In this document: positions 7,461-14,975 of the stretch, in pieces | Numbering within the stretch: position 1 is the stretch's first letter | Layout: every line of letters begins with the position of its first letter | NCBI GenBank assembly: GCA_036641735.1 | Contig: JAVWEG010000040.1 | Location: 1 to 19,861 of the forward strand | Source: JAGPHI01 sp036641735 | GTDB taxonomy: Bacteria; Bacillota; Clostridia; Oscillospirales; Ruminococcaceae | Reading direction: 5' to 3' | DNA length: 19,861 bases | Translations under genes and position numbers: made by a program | Notes under the pieces: generated by a model | What the model saw: only the letters and a program-made list of their open reading frames with translations | Told to the model about the DNA's origin: nothing | Database searches by the model: none

Positions 7461-8249
7461 TTATTTTTCCTCCTGATTTTTATTTTCTTTGCCTATTCGT
7501 GACGATATAAATACTATTATTATTGTTGCGGCAAGCATCAAAGTACACAGAGCATTTATCTCGGGAGTAACACCTGTTTTCATCTGCGTATATATCTTAA
7601 TGGGCAGAGTGTTTACTCCTACTCCCGTAACAAAAATACTAATAATTACATCATCAAAGCTCATAGCAAAGCCAAGCAATGCGCCTGATGCAATGGCAGG
7701 CATTATCAGCGGCAAGGTGATGTCGAAAAATACGTGCCATTCTCCTGCACCGAGGTCGCGCGCGGCTTCGGCAAGGCTTTTATCAAGCCCCACTAAACGC
7801 GCTTTTACCATCATATAAATATAAGGTATACAAAAAGCAGTATGCGCAATTATTAAAGTAAGCATACCGAAAGGCAGCTTTAAAAATGCGAAAAACGTCA
7901 TAAATATCATACCGAGTATTATTTCCGGTATCATTATAGGAAGCATAGATAAATACTCTATAGTGCCTTTGCCGCGAAGCTTTGCACGGGGCATACCGAT
8001 AGCGGCAAGCGTGCCGATTACAGCAGATGCAAGGCACGAGCAGAAAGCCAGCACAAGGCTGTTGCCGAGTGCTTCAAATATAGCTTTGTCGCGGAATAAA
8101 TCCTTGTACCATTTAAGCGAAAATCCGCCCCAAATACTGGACAGCTTGCTGTCATTGAACGAATATATCACCACTAATAAAATAGGTACATACATCAATA
8201 CAAGCAAAAACGCAAGATAAATATTCGGAAGCTTTGTTTTGTTTTTCAC
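7461..8249 (-). CDS. potC: Spermidine/putrescine-type ABC transporter permease PotC
   Basis: 262 residues with about six membrane helices and the permease coupling (EAA) motif EAARDLGAGEWHVFFDITLP followed by LIMPAIASGALLGF, where the helix contacts the ATPase. The FAMSFDDVIISIFVTGVG stretch is characteristic of PotC. The GTG start at 8249 has GGAGG 7 nt upstream, inside the end of potB, with a 4-bp overlap (GTGA) giving translational coupling. Length is normal for the family. It pairs with PotB to form the membrane channel. Confidence 0.9.
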   Translation of the reverse strand: MKNKTKLPNIYLAFLLVLMYVPILLVVIYSFNDSKLSSIWGGFSLKWYKDLFRDKAIFEALGNSLVLAFCSCLASAVIGTLAAIGMPRAKLRGKGTIEYLSMLPIMIPEIILGMIFMTFFAFLKLPFGMLTLIIAHTAFCIPYIYMMVKARLVGLDKSLAEAARDLGAGEWHVFFDITLPLIMPAIASGALLGFAMSFDDVIISIFVTGVGVNTLPIKIYTQMKTGVTPEINALCTLMLAATIIIVFISSRIGKENKNQEEK

Positions 8250-9127
8250 AACAAGCCCTCCAATTCTTTTGTCTTTGTTATTTTACGGTAAAGAGCTATC
8301 ATAAGTGAGGTGAGTATCATTAATATTACAGATAATGCGGCGGCAAAAGGCCAATTGTGCGCCTTCATAAGCTGCTCTTGTATCACGCTACCCACCAGTA
8401 CTACTTTGTTGCCGCCCAAGATATCAGCTATGAAAAATAGCCCCATCGACGGAATGAATGTGAGTATTACACCAGATAAAAGCCCCGGTAGCGTTAACTT
8501 AAACGACACGGTAATAAACGCAATAAACGGGGACGCGCCGAGGTCGCGTGCCGCTTCTACCAAGCTCCAATCAAGCTTTTCGGCAGAGGTGTATACGGAG
8601 AAAATCATAAAGGGCAAAAGTGCATATACCATACCTGCCACTACAGCAGGATAAGTGTATAATATTTTTAAAGGGGATTTAGTAATGCCAAGCCCCATCA
8701 AAACGAGGTCAAGCGTGCCGCCTGAACGCAAAATTATTATCCATCCGTAAAGCCGTATAAGTGCGCTTGTCCAAAATGGTATCATCAGTAAAAGCATAAT
8801 GCGTTTTTTCCAAATAGCAGACAGCTTTGCCATAAAGTATCCAAAGGGATATCCAATAAGCACTATTATTACAGTGCTTGTAAAAGCTAATTTAAAGGAA
8901 TCAATAAAAGTTTTAAGATATATCGGTTCCAGTATATCACGATAATTTTTAAGTGTAAATTCCCCTAATACACCCCATACCTCAGCGCGCTTCAGAAAGC
9001 TTAGTACTACCATATATATCAAAGGCCCTGCGATAAAAATAATAGTAAATATATACATTGGCGCTATCAGCATTATATTGTTTTTCTCAGATTTGCGTTT
9101 AAGAGTAGTAGTTGCGGATTTTTTCAT
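8246..9127 (-). CDS. potB: Spermidine/putrescine-type ABC transporter permease PotB
   Basis: 293 residues, about six membrane helices after a short basic N-terminus. The EAA coupling motif EAARDLGASPFIAFITVSF is followed by LTLPGLLSGVILTFIPSMG, and the segment FFIADILGGNKVVLVGSVIQ is typical of PotB. The ATG at 9127 overlaps the potA stop by 4 bp (ATGA) and has GAGGGTGA just upstream, so it is translationally coupled to potA. Forms the heterodimeric channel with PotC. Confidence 0.9.
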   Translation of the reverse strand: MKKSATTTLKRKSEKNNIMLIAPMYIFTIIFIAGPLIYMVVLSFLKRAEVWGVLGEFTLKNYRDILEPIYLKTFIDSFKLAFTSTVIIVLIGYPFGYFMAKLSAIWKKRIMLLLMIPFWTSALIRLYGWIIILRSGGTLDLVLMGLGITKSPLKILYTYPAVVAGMVYALLPFMIFSVYTSAEKLDWSLVEAARDLGASPFIAFITVSFKLTLPGLLSGVILTFIPSMGLFFIADILGGNKVVLVGSVIQEQLMKAHNWPFAAALSVILMILTSLMIALYRKITKTKELEGLL

Positions 9128-10203
9128 TGGTCACCCTCCGCATCAGGCTGTACAGGCACAGCCGAGGCAGGTGCAAAAGTGGCGCATACCTTGTCTCCCA
9201 CTTGCAAATCCATATTAATACCGTGACGGCTTGCAATAAGCTCTTTGCCGTCACTTAGCATAAGAGATATGCGCAGCATACCGCCCGCAAAGCTTTTTTC
9301 ACGTATTGTGGCACAAAGTCCGCTCTTGTTTTGGCACAGCTCCACTTGCTCACTGCGAACTGCAAGCGTGATAGCATCGCCGATATTATAGCCGCCGCGC
9401 GTGTTTTCAGCTTGCACATCGCCGTCTTTAGTATGTACACTTAATAAAGTGCCGTTTATTGCGGTAACGATACCGGTAATAATATTCGCAGAGCCTACAA
9501 AACGTGCAACATAGGCTGTTTTCGGAGTATCGTACACTTCGGCAGGTGTACCTATTTGCTCAAAAAGCCCAAAGCGCATCACCGCTATGCGGCTAGACAT
9601 ATTAAGCGCTTCTTCTTGGTCGTGCGTGATATATATAAAGGTAATGCCGAGCTTTGCTTGCAAGCGCTTAAGTTCTATTTGCATTTGGCGGCGAAGCTGT
9701 AAATCCAGCGCGCCAAGAGGCTCGTCCAGTAAAAGCACGCTCGGCTTATTTACTATAGCACGCGCAATGGCTACACGCTGGCGCTGACCGCCCGACAGCT
9801 CCGCAGGCATACGCTTTTCGTAGCCTGTAAGCTGGACTAGCTCTATAGCTTCATCTACAGTTTTTTTAATGGTGGATTTATCCATCTTTTTCAGCTTTAA
9901 CGAATACGCAATATTTGTTTCTACATTCATATGCGGAAACAAAGCGTAATTTTGAAACACGGTGTTCACATCACGCTTGTTTGGTTCTATATCGGTAACA
10001 TCTTTGCCTTCTAATATCACTCTGCCGCTGTCCGGCGTTTCAAGCCCTGCTATCATACGCAAAGTAGTGGTTTTGCCGCAGCCTGATGAGCCTAGCAAGG
10101 TGATAAACTCACCGCGCTCAACTTTAAGCGTTATACCGTTAAGTACTTCGGTAGCACCGAAGCTTTTGGTTATATTATTAAGTTCTAATATTGTATTATT
10201 CAT
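9124..10203 (-). CDS. potA: Spermidine/putrescine-type ABC transporter ATP-binding protein PotA
   Basis: 359 residues. The nucleotide-binding domain shows Walker A GSSGCGKT (38-45), the Q-loop FQNYALFPHM, signature LSGGQ (136-140), Walker B LLLDEP (157-162) and a switch His in YITHDQEEAL. The C-terminal ~110 residues form the TOBE-type regulatory domain usual for PotA/MalK-class ATPases (VGSANIITGIV onward). First gene of the seven-gene minus-strand operon. The ATG at 10203 has AGGAG 7 nt upstream. It would power import through PotBC on the cytoplasmic face. Family certain; polyamine specificity inferred from all four subunits together. Confidence 0.92.
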   Translation of the reverse strand: MNNTILELNNITKSFGATEVLNGITLKVERGEFITLLGSSGCGKTTTLRMIAGLETPDSGRVILEGKDVTDIEPNKRDVNTVFQNYALFPHMNVETNIAYSLKLKKMDKSTIKKTVDEAIELVQLTGYEKRMPAELSGGQRQRVAIARAIVNKPSVLLLDEPLGALDLQLRRQMQIELKRLQAKLGITFIYITHDQEEALNMSSRIAVMRFGLFEQIGTPAEVYDTPKTAYVARFVGSANIITGIVTAINGTLLSVHTKDGDVQAENTRGGYNIGDAITLAVRSEQVELCQNKSGLCATIREKSFAGGMLRISLMLSDGKELIASRHGINMDLQVGDKVCATFAPASAVPVQPDAEGDQ

Positions 10204-10215
10204 AAATATCTCCTA

Positions 10216-10236
10216 ACACTTTTACATTATAAGTGT
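10216..10236 (-). promoter_or_regulatory. Possible promoter -10 and small inverted repeat upstream of potA
   Basis: On the minus strand a perfect TATAAT lies at 10231-10226, 20-odd bases before the potA start, nested in an inverted repeat ACACTT (10216-10221) / AAGTGT (10231-10236). No convincing -35 box is seen. The repeat could be an operator or chance in AT-rich DNA. Confidence 0.3.
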
Positions 10237-10260
10237 AATTACAAATGATATTATAACACA

Positions 10261-10369
10261 TCGCAGCTTTGCTGCGTACAACAAAACCACAAATGTGGTT
10301 TTGAATGCTTCAATGTTCGCTCAGGTGTCAAAATCTTGGATTTTGGTAACACCGTGCGGTTATTATAAC
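10261..10369 (+). repeat. Three-hairpin repeat element, copy 2
   Basis: Second copy, in tandem with copy 3 (period about 113 bp). Hairpin A is perfect (CGCAGC-TTT-GCTGCG). Hairpin B at 10282-10303 has arms CAAAACCACA / TGTGGTTTTG, different from copies 1 and 3 but still fully self-complementary and the same overall length. Hairpin C has the same arms as the other copies with a TTG loop. It ends in CCGTGCGGTTATTATAACA. Confidence 0.85.
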
Positions 10370-10373
10370 ACTT

Positions 10374-10485
10374 CCGCAGCTTCGCTGCGCTACAACAAAA
10401 GCAATATATTGCTTTTGCGTGCTTCAATGTTCGCTCAGGTGTCAAAATCTTTGATTTTGGTAACACCGTGCGGTTATTATAACAT
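10374..10485 (+). repeat. Three-hairpin repeat element, copy 3
   Basis: Third copy. Hairpin A is perfect (CGCAGC-TTC-GCTGCG). Hairpin B at 10396-10417 is a perfect palindrome with arms CAAAAGCAATA / TATTGCTTTTG. Hairpin C has a TTT loop. The tail CGGTTATTATAACA matches copy 2 exactly. It lies between the divergent potA and acyltransferase genes, upstream of the likely rightward promoter. Confidence 0.85.
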
Positions 10486-10548
10486 AAATATTATAAAATG
10501 TAAGTATTTTTATCACGAATTTATATATTGTTATATTTTTAATTAAAG

Positions 10549-10577
10549 TTGTGGACTTTTACAAATTATGATATTAT
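10549..10577 (+). promoter_or_regulatory. Likely sigma-A promoter of the rightward six-gene operon
   Basis: TTGTGG (10549-10554), a 17-bp spacer and TATTAT (10572-10577) give a moderate match to the vegetative consensus, 37 bp before the ATG at 10615. A ribosome site GGGGAG at 10601-10606 follows. The -35 box is weak, so this is a prediction. Confidence 0.4.
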
Positions 10578-10614
10578 ATATTTACTGATTAAATACAAGT
10601 GGGGAGTAAAAATT

Positions 10615-11115
10615 ATGAGCAATTTGCTTATACTCGGCGCAGGTGGATATGGACACGTAATAAAAGAATGTGCGCAAGCTATGAATATTTACGAAAAGAT
10701 AGATTATTTGGACGATATGAGCATAGATGCTATAGGTAAATGCGATGAATATTTGCAGTATATAGATGAATATAAATCTGCATACCCTGCTTTTGGCAAC
10801 AATATGCTACGTATGCAGTGGATAATGCGTCTTGAAGCGGCACATTATGTCTTACCTACATTCATTCACCCTACCGCATATGTCAGCCCATCAGCAAAGC
10901 TTGCTTGCGGTGTGGCAATATTGGCACACGCCACAGTGGGAGCAAGAGCAGTGATAGACAAAGGCGTTATTATTAATGCGGCAGCAGTAGCTGACCATAA
11001 TTGTATTATTCGCGAGGGCGTACACGTAGCGCCGGCGGCTGTGGTAAAAGCAAGTGCTGTAGTGGAAAAATTAGCTAAAATAGAGTCTGGCGAGGTCTTG
11101 TTTGCAGGGAGATAG
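10615..11115 (+). CDS. NeuD/PglD-like sugar O- or N-acyltransferase
   Basis: 166 residues. The N-terminal small Rossmann-like domain starts LLILGAGGYGHVIKE, typical of NeuD/PglD acetyltransferases, and the C-terminal part is a left-handed beta helix of hexapeptide repeats (about 85-160). His128 in VADHN and His137 in GVHVAP have the same nine-residue spacing as the PglD active-site pair. Family members acetylate sialic acid or UDP-amino-sugars with acetyl-CoA. It is shorter than the usual 200-215. An upstream in-frame extension to 10549 is unlikely because the promoter lies there; GGGGAG precedes the ATG at 10615 by 8 nt. The next gene begins with a related domain, suggesting tandem duplication or a functional pair. 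Confidence 0.75.
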   Translation: MSNLLILGAGGYGHVIKECAQAMNIYEKIDYLDDMSIDAIGKCDEYLQYIDEYKSAYPAFGNNMLRMQWIMRLEAAHYVLPTFIHPTAYVSPSAKLACGVAILAHATVGARAVIDKGVIINAAAVADHNCIIREGVHVAPAAVVKASAVVEKLAKIESGEVLFAGR

Positions 11116-11142
11116 ATTTTATTAAAAATATTGAGGTGTATA

Positions 11143-12765
11143 ATGAGTAAATTGCTTATAGTGGGTGCCGGAGGGCTTGGGTGTGTGGTAGGTGAAGTAG
11201 CTAGAGAGCTTGCAAGATATGAGGCTGTAGATTTTTTAGATGATGCGGTACGTGCGGATAATATAGTGGGTAAATGTGTGGATTATACCGCGCTTGCAGA
11301 AGAATACGACGAAGCTATTGCCGCTTTTGGCGACAATGGTATGCGCCTAATGTGGACGCATCGCCTTGAAAAGGCAGGATATATCATACCGTCTATTGTT
11401 CACCCAAGTGCGTTTGTAAGCTCGTCTGCAATACTTGGCGCAGGGTGTATAATATTGCATAAAGCAATAGTAAGCAGTAATACTATTTTAGGAAAAGCCT
11501 GTTTAATTAATTCGGGCGCTGTAGTGGATCACGATAATGTTCTTGGCGATGCTGTGCATATTAATCTTAATGCCACAGTAAAGGCTTGGTGCCATTGCGA
11601 AGACACAAGCCGCACGGAAGCCGGCAAAGTATTGTATTCTACGCGCCGTAAGATAGACGGTGTAGACAATACTAATCTTGAGGATGCTGTATTTGCATTT
11701 AAGCTGGGGGAATGTGCGTCTTATGTAAAACCTTTCGGTTCAGGACATATTAACGATACTTATGCTGTTTATGTAGCTGATAATGGCAAAGAAGAGCTGA
11801 GATATGTAATACAGCGCATTAACAAAAATGTATTTAAAAAGCCGCAAGAGGTAATGGAAAATATTTTCGGAGTAACAGAATATTTACGTAAAATAATAAA
11901 ACAGCAGGGCGGAGATGCCGACCGTGAGACGTTTAATTATATCAAAACAAAAACGGGCTGCAATTATTTTGAAGATTCGCAAGGCAGCCCGTGGCGGTGC
12001 TATAATTATATTCCAAAATCCAAATGTATAGATATTGCTACAGGGACGAACGATTTGTATAATTCGGGCAAGGCTTTCGGTAATTTTTTAAGATTGCTGA
12101 ATGAATATCCTGCCGATACATTGCACGAGACAATTTTGCGCTTTCACGATACAAAGAGCCGTTTTACGGACTTTACAAGAGCGGTGGAGCGTGATGTAAA
12201 GGGGCGCGCTGTGCGCTGTGCATCGGAAATAGACTTTGCGATAAAACGTAAAGAGGATTGCGCTGTGCTTGTAGATATGCAGGAAAAAGGTGAGCTTCCG
12301 CTACGTGTAACGCACAATGATACTAAGCTTAATAATATTTTATTTGATGAAAACACAGGCGAAGCGATGTGCGTAATAGATTTAGATACTATTATGCCGG
12401 GGCTTGCGCTAAACGATTACGGAGACTCAATACGCTTTGGCGCTTCTACTGCGGCTGAAGATGAGCCTAATCTTAATATTGTGCATTTTGATTTAGCGTT
12501 ATTTGAAGCATACACCAAAGGATATCTTGAAGCGGCAGGAGATATTTTGACGGATACTGAAAAAGATTATTTGCCGTGGGGCGCAAAGCTGATGACATTA
12601 GAGTGCGGTATGCGTTTTCTTACAGATTATCTGCAAGGCGACACGTATTTTAAGGCACAGCGCGACGGGCAAAACCTTGACCGTTGCCGTACACAGTTTC
12701 GTTTAGTGGCAGAGATGGAAGAACATTTTGATGAAATGAAGAAAATAATTAAGAAATACAGGTAA
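11143..12765 (+). CDS. Fusion: NeuD-like acyltransferase domain + N-acetylhexosamine 1-kinase (NahK-like) domain
   Basis: 540 residues. Residues 1-165 are a NeuD/PglD-like unit: LLIVGAGGLG nucleotide-type loop, hexapeptide beta helix, and His130 (VVDHDN) with His139 (DAVHIN). From about residue 186 the protein matches NahK/LnpB, the anomeric kinase that makes GlcNAc-1-P or GalNAc-1-P with ATP: FGSGHINDTY, YVIQRIN, LRVTHNDTKLNNILFDE with the catalytic Asp393, VIDLDTIMPG with metal-binding Asp413/Asp415, YGDSIRFGAS and LMTLECGMRFLTDYLQGD. All key kinase residues are present. GAGGTG is 7 nt before ATG 11143; the TTG at 11131 is less likely. The kinase is normally a stand-alone ~360-residue protein. 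No frameshift or stop is seen at the junction, so it looks like a real fusion. Confidence 0.85.
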   Translation: MSKLLIVGAGGLGCVVGEVARELARYEAVDFLDDAVRADNIVGKCVDYTALAEEYDEAIAAFGDNGMRLMWTHRLEKAGYIIPSIVHPSAFVSSSAILGAGCIILHKAIVSSNTILGKACLINSGAVVDHDNVLGDAVHINLNATVKAWCHCEDTSRTEAGKVLYSTRRKIDGVDNTNLEDAVFAFKLGECASYVKPFGSGHINDTYAVYVADNGKEELRYVIQRINKNVFKKPQEVMENIFGVTEYLRKIIKQQGGDADRETFNYIKTKTGCNYFEDSQGSPWRCYNYIPKSKCIDIATGTNDLYNSGKAFGNFLRLLNEYPADTLHETILRFHDTKSRFTDFTRAVERDVKGRAVRCASEIDFAIKRKEDCAVLVDMQEKGELPLRVTHNDTKLNNILFDENTGEAMCVIDLDTIMPGLALNDYGDSIRFGASTAAEDEPNLNIVHFDLALFEAYTKGYLEAAGDILTDTEKDYLPWGAKLMTLECGMRFLTDYLQGDTYFKAQRDGQNLDRCRTQFRLVAEMEEHFDEMKKIIKKYR

Positions 12766-12770
12766 TATTA

Positions 12771-13691
12771 ATGTATACTAATATGACACAGCTTATTGGC
12801 GGCACTCCGCTTATAAGAGTGGAGCGTTACGAAAAAGCAAATAATTTACAAGCGCATATCGCAATAAAGCTAGAGAGTGCCAATCCCACAAGCAGTGCTA
12901 AAGATAGAGCGGCACTCGCTATGGTGCTTAGCGCCGAGCAAAGCGGGCAGCTAAAGCAGGGCGGTACAATAGTAGAGCCTACAAGCGGCAATACAGGTGT
13001 GGCGCTTGCAGCTATTGCGGCTGCGCGCGGATATAAAGCTATATTTACTATGCCCGAAAGTATGAGCGTAGAGCGCAGAGCGCTGATATCTGCATACGGG
13101 GCAGAGATAGTGCTTACAAGTGCCGCTTTAGGTATGCAGGGCGCTGTGGATAAAGCAATGGAAATATGCCGTGAGCAAAGCGCTTTTATGCCTAATCAAT
13201 TTACCAATATGGATAATCCTAAAGCGCATTACAATACTACAGGCCCTGAAATATGGCAGGATTGCGGACAGGAATTGGCGGCATTTGTGGCAGGTGTAGG
13301 TACAGGCGGCACGCTATCGGGTGCAGGGCAATATCTTAAAGAAAAAAATACGAATATTTATATTGTGGCAGTAGAGCCTGATAAAAGCCCGTTATTATCG
13401 GGCGGCACAGCCGCAGGACACGGCATTATGGGTATAGGTGCTAATTTTATACCAAAAACATTAAATAGAAACATTTATGATGAAGTACAGCGTGTGACAG
13501 ACGAGGCGGCATATTCAGCAGCACGCAGCCTTGCGGCAACAGAGGGCTTGCTTGTGGGAATATCCACAGGCGCGGCACTTGCGGCGGCAGGAGTGCTGGC
13601 ACAGCGCGACGATTTTAAAGACAAGCTGATAGCGGTAATAGCTCCCGACACAGGCGAGAGATACCTTTCTACACCATTATTTGCATATTAA
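12771..13691 (+). CDS. cysK: Cysteine synthase (O-acetylserine sulfhydrylase), PLP-dependent
   Basis: 306 residues, the normal CysK length. It converts O-acetylserine and sulfide into cysteine. Seen: LIGGTPLIRV at the N-terminus, Lys44 in SSAKDRAALAM as the PLP Schiff-base lysine, TSGNTG (71-76) as the substrate loop, GTGGTLSGAG as the PLP phosphate cup, and the C-terminal PDTGERYLSTPLF typical of CysK/CysM. The usual NPGGSVKDR is here NPTSSAKDR, a mild deviation. The ATG is 5 bp after the previous stop with only a weak ribosome site, suggesting coupling. Cystathionine beta-synthase is less likely given the compact length. Confidence 0.88.
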   Translation: MYTNMTQLIGGTPLIRVERYEKANNLQAHIAIKLESANPTSSAKDRAALAMVLSAEQSGQLKQGGTIVEPTSGNTGVALAAIAAARGYKAIFTMPESMSVERRALISAYGAEIVLTSAALGMQGAVDKAMEICREQSAFMPNQFTNMDNPKAHYNTTGPEIWQDCGQELAAFVAGVGTGGTLSGAGQYLKEKNTNIYIVAVEPDKSPLLSGGTAAGHGIMGIGANFIPKTLNRNIYDEVQRVTDEAAYSAARSLAATEGLLVGISTGAALAAAGVLAQRDDFKDKLIAVIAPDTGERYLSTPLFAY

Positions 13692-13723
13692 ACATTTAAT
13701 ACTCTAAGGAAGTTTATAAGCTT

Positions 13724-14950
13724 ATGGATAAAAGCTCACGCGGATTTATATACGATAATATGCTGGCAATGTCTGCATATTGGGCGTGTTCAGGCACAAT
13801 AATAGCAGGGCTTACCAGCTATTTTGACATTCCTGTAGCATTGGCAAGCATTATGACAGGGCTTACGTCTACCTTGCCGCTTTTACAGCTGGCAGGCGGA
13901 TTTGGGTATTCTCACACGGCTAACAGACATAGGTTTGTGCTTGTGTATAATACATTATGGCGGCTTGTAATGCCATTTGCATTTTTTGCGGTATTAATGC
14001 CAAAAAGCATTGGCAGTGCCGTTATGATGATAAGCGTGGTGCTGGAAATAGGTATTTATCAGTACGCTTGCCCGTCGCAAACGGACTGGATGGTGAGCCA
14101 CGTAGAGGGCAAAGTAAACAATAATTACTATTCAATACGTGAAATGTGCTTTATGTTTGTATATACAGTAATTTTTGCGGCGGTAAGTATGGCTATAGAT
14201 ACTGCCACTCGTAAAGATAATGTGCAGGCAGGATATGTAATTGTAGGTGTAATCGTAATTGTTTTGCTGGTGCTTAGCTTAGTGGTATTGTTTCGCTTGC
14301 CGCCGCCGCTAAACGCAGTGAAAACAGAAAAAACAAAAATCAGCTTTAAAGAGCCGCTATTAAATAAACCATTTCGAAGAGTAATGTTTACCAATATGAT
14401 TTTCAGCTTTTCGGGTATGATGGTAGGCAGCTATGCCGCAATGTATCAGATACGTATAATGAAGCTCGACTTTTTTTATGTAATGATTTTTACTACCGTG
14501 GCAAATATTGCGCGCGCAGTAATTACACCGCTTATGGCTAAATTAGCGGCACGAATATCGTGGAAATGGGTTACTGCAATAAGTATGTGTATAGCAGCGT
14601 TAAACGGCTTAACTTGGTTTTTTGTTACAGCGGATAATATACGTATTTTGTTTCCGATAGTGTCTTTGCTTGTGGCAATACCAAACGCAGGAATGGGTGT
14701 GGGCTTACTTAAAATGCAAGTGGAAAATTCACCGTCAGATAATCGCAGTATGTATTTTTCGGTAAACTCTACAATGAATGGAGCTGCCGCATTTGTAGGC
14801 TCTATGCTTTGTTCTGTGCTAATAGGTGTGATAGAAGCATTGTCTCCGATAAACGGACAAGCAAATTTAAAATATATATTTATAATAGGTACGGTCATTA
14901 CTTTTATAGCTGCATTTGCGGCAACTAAAATAAAATCAGAAGTGAAATAA
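13724..14950 (+). CDS. MFS-type multi-helix permease, substrate unknown
   Basis: 408 residues with about 12 hydrophobic segments in two halves separated by a basic loop near residues 200-225 (LPPPLNAVKTEKTKISFKEP). The layout matches the major facilitator superfamily; I recognise no substrate-specific motif. The polar QTDWMVSHVEGKVNNNYYSI loop is distinctive. AAGGAAG lies 11 nt upstream of the ATG, a slightly long spacing. It sits between cysK and the nfnA-like gene in the same operon, so a sulfur-compound, amino-acid or sugar substrate are all open possibilities. Confidence 0.7.
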   Translation: MDKSSRGFIYDNMLAMSAYWACSGTIIAGLTSYFDIPVALASIMTGLTSTLPLLQLAGGFGYSHTANRHRFVLVYNTLWRLVMPFAFFAVLMPKSIGSAVMMISVVLEIGIYQYACPSQTDWMVSHVEGKVNNNYYSIREMCFMFVYTVIFAAVSMAIDTATRKDNVQAGYVIVGVIVIVLLVLSLVVLFRLPPPLNAVKTEKTKISFKEPLLNKPFRRVMFTNMIFSFSGMMVGSYAAMYQIRIMKLDFFYVMIFTTVANIARAVITPLMAKLAARISWKWVTAISMCIAALNGLTWFFVTADNIRILFPIVSLLVAIPNAGMGVGLLKMQVENSPSDNRSMYFSVNSTMNGAAAFVGSMLCSVLIGVIEALSPINGQANLKYIFIIGTVITFIAAFAATKIKSEVK

Positions 14951-14975
14951 TCAATAAAACATAAAGGAGCTTATA

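Noticed and set aside
10251..10466. Minus-strand 71-codon frame with an internally repeated peptide (KSKILTPERTLKH twice)
   Set aside because: The repeated peptide only reflects the tandem hairpin repeats 2 and 3; the frame is a by-product of their structure and has no ribosome site.
10261..10485. Tandem repeats considered as a CRISPR array
   Set aside because: Only two adjacent units of ~110 bp, made of hairpins throughout, with no 30-40 bp spacer pattern and no cas genes.
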